Source: Actinomycetota bacterium
Lineage (GTDB): Bacteria; Actinomycetota; Actinomycetes; Actinomycetales; Dermatophilaceae
Direction of reading: 5' to 3'
Assembly: GCA_020160805.1 (NCBI GenBank)
Contig: JAIUPO010000002.1
Location: 124,001-188,000, forward strand
DNA length: 64,000 nt
This document shows positions 59,948 to 64,000 of this stretch, piece by piece (position 1 is the stretch's first letter; each line of letters begins with the position of its first letter). Below the pieces are notes generated by a model that was given only the letters and a program-made list of their open reading frames with translations, made no database searches and had not been told where the DNA came from. A program made the position numbers and the translations under genes.

Positions 59948-60925
59948 TCAGGGCAGGAGCAGCAGCTTGCCGATGTGCTGGCTGGCCTCGAGGTCGCGGT
60001 GGGCCTGCGCGGCTTCGGCGAGCGGGTAGCTCGCCTGGATCACCGGCGTGACGTCGCCCGCGGCGATGAGCGGCCACACGTGCTCGCGGACCGCGGCGAC
60101 GATCGTGGCCTTCTCACCGGCCGGCCGGGCGCGCAGCGAGGTGGCGATCACCGCGGCGCGCTTGGTCAGGAGTTGGCCGAGGTTCAGCTCGCCCACCGCC
60201 CCACCCTGCAGGCCGATGACGACGAGGCGGCCGTTGACGGCGAGGGCATCGACATTGCGCGGGAGGTACTTCGCGCCCATATTGTCGAGGATGACGTCCG
60301 CGCCCCGCCCGTCACTGGCCTCCTTGACCCGGGCGACGAAGTCCTCGTCCCGGTAGTTGATCAGCACCTCGGCGCCGAGGTCACGGCATACATCCAGCTT
60401 GTCCTGGGAGCCGGCGGTGACGGCGACCCGGGCGCCGACCGCGCGGGCCAACTGGATCGCCATCGTGCCGATGCCCGAGGAGCCACCGTGGCACAAAAAG
60501 AATTCTCCAGGTTGGAGATTCGCGGTGAGGAAGACATTGGACCAGACCGTGCACGTCACCTCGGGGAGAGCGGCCGCGTCCCGGAGCGAGATGCCGGCGG
60601 GTATGGGGAGGAGTTGCGTCGCGGGGACGGCGACCAGCTCGGCATACCCCCCGCCGGTCAGGAGCGCGCACACCTCGTCGCCGACCGCCCAGCCCTCAAC
60701 CCCCTCCCCGAGGGCGTCGATGGTGCCGCTGACTTCCAAGCCGGGGTATGCCGATGCCCCCGCCGGCGGCGGATAGAACCCCTTGCGCTGCATGACATCC
60801 GCGCGATTCACTCCCGCCGCGGCGACCCGGATCCGCGCCTCTCCGGGGCCGGGGGTCGGGTCGGGCACGTCGGCCAGGATCAGCGCGTCGTGCTCGCCGG
60901 GGGTCGGGATCGTGATCGCCTTCAT
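59948..60925 (-). CDS. Quinone oxidoreductase-like MDR protein (PIG3/QOR type)
   Basis: 325 aa from ATG at 60925, GGGAGGC close upstream. GroES-like fold (ARIRVAAAGVNRADVMQRKGFYPPPAGASAYPGLEVSG), then Rossmann domain FFLCHGGSSGIGTMAIQLARAVGARVAVTAGS. No zinc-binding Cys set, as in quinone oxidoreductases. Probably NADPH-dependent reduction of quinones or enones. Divergent from the DMT transporter gene. Confidence 0.92.
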   Translation of the reverse strand: MKAITIPTPGEHDALILADVPDPTPGPGEARIRVAAAGVNRADVMQRKGFYPPPAGASAYPGLEVSGTIDALGEGVEGWAVGDEVCALLTGGGYAELVAVPATQLLPIPAGISLRDAAALPEVTCTVWSNVFLTANLQPGEFFLCHGGSSGIGTMAIQLARAVGARVAVTAGSQDKLDVCRDLGAEVLINYRDEDFVARVKEASDGRGADVILDNMGAKYLPRNVDALAVNGRLVVIGLQGGAVGELNLGQLLTKRAAVIATSLRARPAGEKATIVAAVREHVWPLIAAGDVTPVIQASYPLAEAAQAHRDLEASQHIGKLLLLP

Positions 60926-60980
60926 GCCTCCCGATCGTAGGCTCCGGGGAGCGGTGCGTCGGTGGGGCAGGATTCACCGC

Positions 60981-61898
60981 ATGAGCGGCGACGTCGACCG
61001 AGCCAATGAGCCGCGGACGCTCGCGGCGGCCGTCGTCACGATGCTCTTCTGGGCGTCGGCCTTCATCGGGATCCGCGCGGCGGGCCAGCACTTCGATCCG
61101 GGCGCCTTGGCGCTGCTGCGGATGACGGTCGGGAGTGTCGTCCTCGGCGTCATCGCCGCGGTGCGGGGGATCCGGTGGCCGCCGCGCCGGTCGCTGCCGG
61201 GGATCGCGGCATGGGCCGTGGCGTGGTTCTGCGTCTACAACTTCGCGCTGAACACCGCCGAGCAGGCCATCGACGCCGGCACGGCGGCGCTGGTGGTCAA
61301 CCTGGCGCCGCTGATGGTCGTCATCGTCGGCGGTCTCGTTCTCGGAGAAGGCTTTCCGCGAGCGCTGGTGATCGGTGCGCCGATCTCGTTCCTCGGCGTC
61401 GCGATCATCGCGACCCAGTCGCGCGGTGGGCTTGTCGCCCTGTCGGGGCTCGCTCTCGCGCTGCTCGCCGCCGTGATGTATGCCGGGTGCACCCTCGGCC
61501 AGAAGCGGCTCCTCGCGAGCGTGGACTCCACGACGCTGACCTGGCTCGGGGCGGTCGCCGGGACGATTGCGTTGCTCCCGTGGGCCGGCCGCCTGGTGTC
61601 GGATCTGCAGACGGCGCCGGCGACGGCGACGATGTGGGTGATCTATCTCGGGATCTTCCCCACCGCCCTGGCCTTCACGACGTGGGCTTATGTGCTGGCC
61701 CGCACCTCGGCCGGGCGCACGGCCGCGACGAGCTATATCGTCCCGGCCCTGGCGATCGCGATGTCGTGGCAGCTGCTGAGCGAAGCGCCCACGCTCCTGA
61801 CTGTCCTCGGTGGCGTGCTGTGCCTGGTCGGGGTCGCGATCACGCGGCTCGGCGGGCCGGTTCGCGGCCGCGCGTCGGGTCGCGAGGTTGACGGCTAA
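60981..61898 (+). CDS. DMT-superfamily (EamA) transporter
   Basis: 305 aa from ATG at 60981. Ten hydrophobic helices in two EamA halves (~13-145 and ~160-290), with the usual short loops: TMLFWASAFIGIRAAG, ALVVNLAPLMVVIVGGLVLGE, then YIVPALAIAMSWQLLSEAP. Likely exports a small metabolite or amino acid; substrate unknown. Transcription probably ends at the hairpin 61907-61952. Confidence 0.9.
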   Translation: MSGDVDRANEPRTLAAAVVTMLFWASAFIGIRAAGQHFDPGALALLRMTVGSVVLGVIAAVRGIRWPPRRSLPGIAAWAVAWFCVYNFALNTAEQAIDAGTAALVVNLAPLMVVIVGGLVLGEGFPRALVIGAPISFLGVAIIATQSRGGLVALSGLALALLAAVMYAGCTLGQKRLLASVDSTTLTWLGAVAGTIALLPWAGRLVSDLQTAPATATMWVIYLGIFPTALAFTTWAYVLARTSAGRTAATSYIVPALAIAMSWQLLSEAPTLLTVLGGVLCLVGVAITRLGGPVRGRASGREVDG

Positions 61899-61906
61899 CC
61901 ACCGAC

Positions 61907-61952
61907 CTACCGCCTGGTATGAGCCGTGATCGCGGCCAGTACCAGGCGGTAG
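61907..61952. terminator. Bidirectional hairpin between convergent genes
   Basis: CTACCGCCTGGTA (61907-61919) pairs perfectly with TACCAGGCGGTAG (61940-61952) across 20 nt, exactly between the DMT (+) and TetR (-) stops. Confidence 0.65.
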
Positions 61953-61988
61953 CCCGGGCGTTAGGGGTGCGGGGTCAGGGGTGCGCAG

Positions 61989-62600
61989 TCACGGGCGGAG
62001 AGCAAGCGCGGACAGCGCACCAAGGGCGGCGACGCAATGCGCCGCCTCGGTCTCAGCCTCGGTGCCGGGAGGCAACTGGAGGGCGCGGTCCTCGGCATAC
62101 GCCACCCACGCGTGCGCGACGCGCGGGTCGATGCCGGGCAGGGCACGGCATACGAGATCGGCGATGCCGGAGCGCAGGCTGGTGGCCGTGGCGCCGGGGT
62201 CGTCGAGGTCGGCGAGCGGGCCGGACTGGCCATAGACGAGCGCGAGATAGAAGTCGTGCCGGCGCACGATCTGGGCGATGAAGCGCTCGGCGAGTTGGCG
62301 AACGGCCGCCTCGCCCGCGACCCCGGGATCGGGCCGAACCGTGCGCAACACCCGGCGCCCGGCTGCGGCGACCACGGCCTCGTGGAAGGCCGCCTTGGTC
62401 GGGAAGTAGTGGAAGAGCAGGCCGCGCGAGACGCCCGCTTCCGTCGCGACCTCGTCGAGGGAGAGGTCCATCGCGGGCCGCTCGACGAATTTGCGCAAGC
62501 CGATCCCGAGCAGCTGGCGGCGCCGCTCGTCCGGGCTCAGCCGCACCCGTCCCGGCGGTGAGGCGGTGTGATCGTCGCGACTCGGCACGCTATTGAGCAT
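61989..62600 (-). CDS. TetR-family transcriptional regulator
   Basis: 203 aa from ATG at 62600. TetR helix-turn-helix: RRRQLLGIGLRKFVERPAMDLSLDEVATEAGVSRGLLFHYFPTKAAFHEAV, then a helical ligand-binding domain. The start codon lies inside a 19-bp palindrome (62591-62609), which is the obvious operator for itself and the divergent acyl-CoA dehydrogenase. The ligand is therefore probably an acyl-CoA or fatty acid. Confidence 0.93.
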   Translation of the reverse strand: MLNSVPSRDDHTASPPGRVRLSPDERRRQLLGIGLRKFVERPAMDLSLDEVATEAGVSRGLLFHYFPTKAAFHEAVVAAAGRRVLRTVRPDPGVAGEAAVRQLAERFIAQIVRRHDFYLALVYGQSGPLADLDDPGATATSLRSGIADLVCRALPGIDPRVAHAWVAYAEDRALQLPPGTEAETEAAHCVAALGALSALALRP

Positions 62601-62609
62601 TGCTCAATA
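62591..62609. promoter_or_regulatory. TetR operator palindrome overlapping the regulator's start codon
   Basis: TATTGAGCATTGCTCAATA is a perfect 9+1+9 palindrome. It contains the tetR ATG (62598-62600) and ends 6 bp before the -10 of the divergent gene, so one bound dimer could block both. Confidence 0.75.
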
Positions 62610-62615
62610 AGCCGT

Positions 62616-62621
62616 TATGGT
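62616..62621 (+). promoter_or_regulatory. -10 element TATGGT for a leaderless start at 62629
   Basis: TATGGT ends exactly 7 nt before ATG 62629. This supports 62629 over the in-frame ATG at 62617, which lies within the -10 itself. Confidence 0.5.
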
Positions 62622-62628
62622 CAAGGAC

Positions 62629-63909
62629 ATGGACTTCAGCCTCTCGCCCCGCGCCGCCGATCTGTCCGCCCGCGTTCGCGAGTTCGTGGACACCCACGTC
62701 GAGCCCCTGGAGGCCGAGCTGGTCGCGGACATCGCGGCCCGCCGGCTGCACGGGGAGGACCCGTGGCGCATCGATCCGCGGATCGAGGAGGCGAAGGCCG
62801 AGGCGCGCCGCCAGGGCCTGTGGAATCTCTTCCTGCCCGCCGGGCACGAGGGGCCGTATGCCGAGCGCTTCGGCACCGACGGCGGCGCCGGGTTGTCGAA
62901 TCTCGACTATGCGCCGGTGGCCGAGCAGATGGGCCGTTCGTTCATCGCACCGCTGATCTTTAACTCCAATGCGCCGGACACCGGCAACATGGAGGTCTTG
63001 CTGAAGTACGGTTCGCAGGCCCAGAAGGACCGCTGGCTCGAGCCGCTGCTCGACGGCAAGGTCCGCTCCGCCTTCCTGATGACCGAGCCAGGAGTCGCGA
63101 GCTCGGATGCGACGAATATGCAGGCGCGCGCCGAGATCGACGGCGACGAGGTCGTCCTCAACGGCCGCAAGTGGTGGTCCTCCGGTGCCGGCCATCCCGA
63201 CTGCAAGGTTGGCATCTACATGGCGGTCACCGACCCGAATGCCGATCGCCACCACCGGCATTCGATGGTCGTGGTCCCGATGGATCACCCCGGGGTGCGG
63301 GTCGAGCGCATGCTCTCCACCCTCGGGCAGTATGACGAGCCGCTTGGCCACGGCGAGGTCACCCTGACCGATGTGCGACTGCCCGTCGACCACATCATCG
63401 GCGGCCCCGGCCGGGCCTTCGAGATCGCCCAGGGCCGGCTGGGTCCGGGCCGGGTGCACCACTGCATGCGCCTGATCGGCCTGACCGAGAAGTGCCTCGA
63501 CCTCGCGCTGCAGCGTTCGGTCAGCCGGGTCGCCTTCGGCAAGCCGCTCGCGCAATTGGGCGGCAACCGGGAGAAGTTCGCCGAGGCCCGCATCGCCATC
63601 AACCAGGCGCGACTGCATGTGCTGCACGCCGCGTGGAAACTCGACACCTTCGGCTCGGCCGCCTCGCTCAGCGAGGTCTCCGAGATCAAGGTCGCGGTGC
63701 CACGAATGGCTTGCCAGGTCATCGATTTCGCGATCCAGATCCATGGCGGTGGCGGCACCGGTCCGGACTTCCCGCTCGCCGCGGCGTATGCCGGAGCGCG
63801 CTCCCTGCGCCTCGCTGACGGCCCCGACGAAGTTCACCTCGGAGTGGTCTCTCGGCTGATGTTGGCGCCCTATGCCAAGAAGGCGATGGCCGCTGGGGCC
63901 GCCCAATGA
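62629..63909 (+). CDS. Acyl-CoA dehydrogenase family protein
   Basis: 426 aa from ATG at 62629. N-terminal helical domain, beta domain with FLMTEPGVASSDATNMQ and RKWWSSGAGHPDC, and C-terminal helices with LQRSVSRVAFGKPLAQLGGNREKFAEARI and IQIHGGGGTGPDFPLA. The usual Glu catalytic-base position in the IHGG region is not obvious, and the ~410-430 aa length fits the ACAD10/11-like subgroup. FAD-dependent alpha,beta-dehydrogenation of acyl-CoA. Divergent from TetR, and overlaps the next gene by 4 bp. Confidence 0.9.
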   Translation: MDFSLSPRAADLSARVREFVDTHVEPLEAELVADIAARRLHGEDPWRIDPRIEEAKAEARRQGLWNLFLPAGHEGPYAERFGTDGGAGLSNLDYAPVAEQMGRSFIAPLIFNSNAPDTGNMEVLLKYGSQAQKDRWLEPLLDGKVRSAFLMTEPGVASSDATNMQARAEIDGDEVVLNGRKWWSSGAGHPDCKVGIYMAVTDPNADRHHRHSMVVVPMDHPGVRVERMLSTLGQYDEPLGHGEVTLTDVRLPVDHIIGGPGRAFEIAQGRLGPGRVHHCMRLIGLTEKCLDLALQRSVSRVAFGKPLAQLGGNREKFAEARIAINQARLHVLHAAWKLDTFGSAASLSEVSEIKVAVPRMACQVIDFAIQIHGGGGTGPDFPLAAAYAGARSLRLADGPDEVHLGVVSRLMLAPYAKKAMAAGAAQ

Positions 63910-64000
63910 GCCGGGTGCTCATCACCGGCGGGGCGTCCGGGCTCGGCCTGGCCTTAGCTAAGGCGATGCTCGCTCGCGGGGACGAGGTCTTGGTCGGGGA
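63906..64000 (+). CDS. Short-chain dehydrogenase/reductase, 5' part only
   Basis: ATG at 63906 overlaps the acyl-CoA dehydrogenase stop (ATGA). The 31 visible codons read MSRVLITGGASGLGLALAKAM..., the TGxxxGxG cofactor motif of SDR enzymes. It continues past the window edge and is probably co-transcribed with the dehydrogenase under TetR control. Confidence 0.85.
   Translation, partial: MSRVLITGGASGLGLALAKAMLARGDEVLVG

Noticed and set aside
62590-63906. A 438-aa minus-strand frame opposite the acyl-CoA dehydrogenase
   Set aside because: Antisense shadow; the plus frame has acyl-CoA dehydrogenase signatures.
1-64000. tRNA, rRNA or riboswitch genes
   Set aside because: No cloverleaf with a TTCGA-type T-loop, rRNA-like stretch or known riboswitch core could be recognised in the gaps.

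Overview
The window is GC-rich (mostly NNG/NNC codons) and comes from an actinobacterium. Evidence for this is a PknG-GlnX-GlnH module, a bacterial proteasome activator ending in GQYL, a DesA-type acyl-ACP desaturase, a mycobacterial-style trans-acting enoyl reductase, and many starts that look leaderless (TANNNT 6-8 nt before ATG). Genus and order cannot be fixed from the sequence. Most of the window is core chromosome. The layer of most interest is accessory.

Layout. (1) 1-4096, minus strand: the left edge cuts a type I-E CRISPR locus inside cas3. The same open frame starts with a complete Fic domain, so the gene encodes a Fic-Cas3 fusion, which is the most unusual protein here. A promoter region with degenerate CRISPR-like repeats separates it from a divergent DUF4143 ATPase (4416-5624), followed by a decayed carbohydrate-binding gene. 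(2) 6469-20866, plus strand: eleven genes, nearly all overlapping by 4 bp. They encode TelA, an unknown protein, a CbbX/SpoVK-type AAA+ ATPase, GlnX, GlnH, a helical protein, PknG, a PP2C phosphatase, a vWA protein, an FHA protein and a class I glutamine amidotransferase. PknG, the phosphatase and the FHA protein share repeated CxxC zinc-ribbon modules. This reads as one membrane-linked amino-acid-sensing phosphorylation machine that combines the PknG-GlnX-GlnH sensor with a TerY-P-like kinase/phosphatase/vWA triad and TelA.

(3) 20866-29999: a nested mobile island. The outer unit is an IS5-type element with 19-bp terminal inverted repeats and TA duplications, split by about 8.15 kb of cargo. 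The cargo is a divergent pair: an Eis-like acetyltransferase and an aminoglycoside-phosphotransferase-like kinase. The Eis-like gene is interrupted by a 5.63-kb IS21-type element with an 8-bp target duplication. That element carries four passenger genes: a nucleotidyltransferase, a ketopantoate reductase, a P-loop kinase and a Nudix hydrolase.

(4) 30-64 kb: ordinary chromosomal genes, namely a membrane metallophosphoesterase, an SDR, LysR/MFS, an AGE-type isomerase, DUF421, an EEP hydrolase, a crotonase, NAD synthetase, lipid and redox enzymes, a GlgC-like protein, Bpa, a desaturase, a PadR-controlled ABC exporter, a DMT transporter, and a TetR-controlled acyl-CoA dehydrogenase. Two small systems stand out. 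One is a three-gene unit at 46813-49358: a repeat-built Gly/Ala/Asp peptide, a cupin-4 (JmjC-like) oxygenase and a sucrase/ferredoxin-like protein. The other is a truncated ECF sigma factor fused to a foreign C-terminus. Across the core, but hardly at all in the mobile island, the 7-mer GGCATAC/GTATGCC recurs far more often than composition predicts and in every reading frame, which suggests a genome-wide DNA-level signal.
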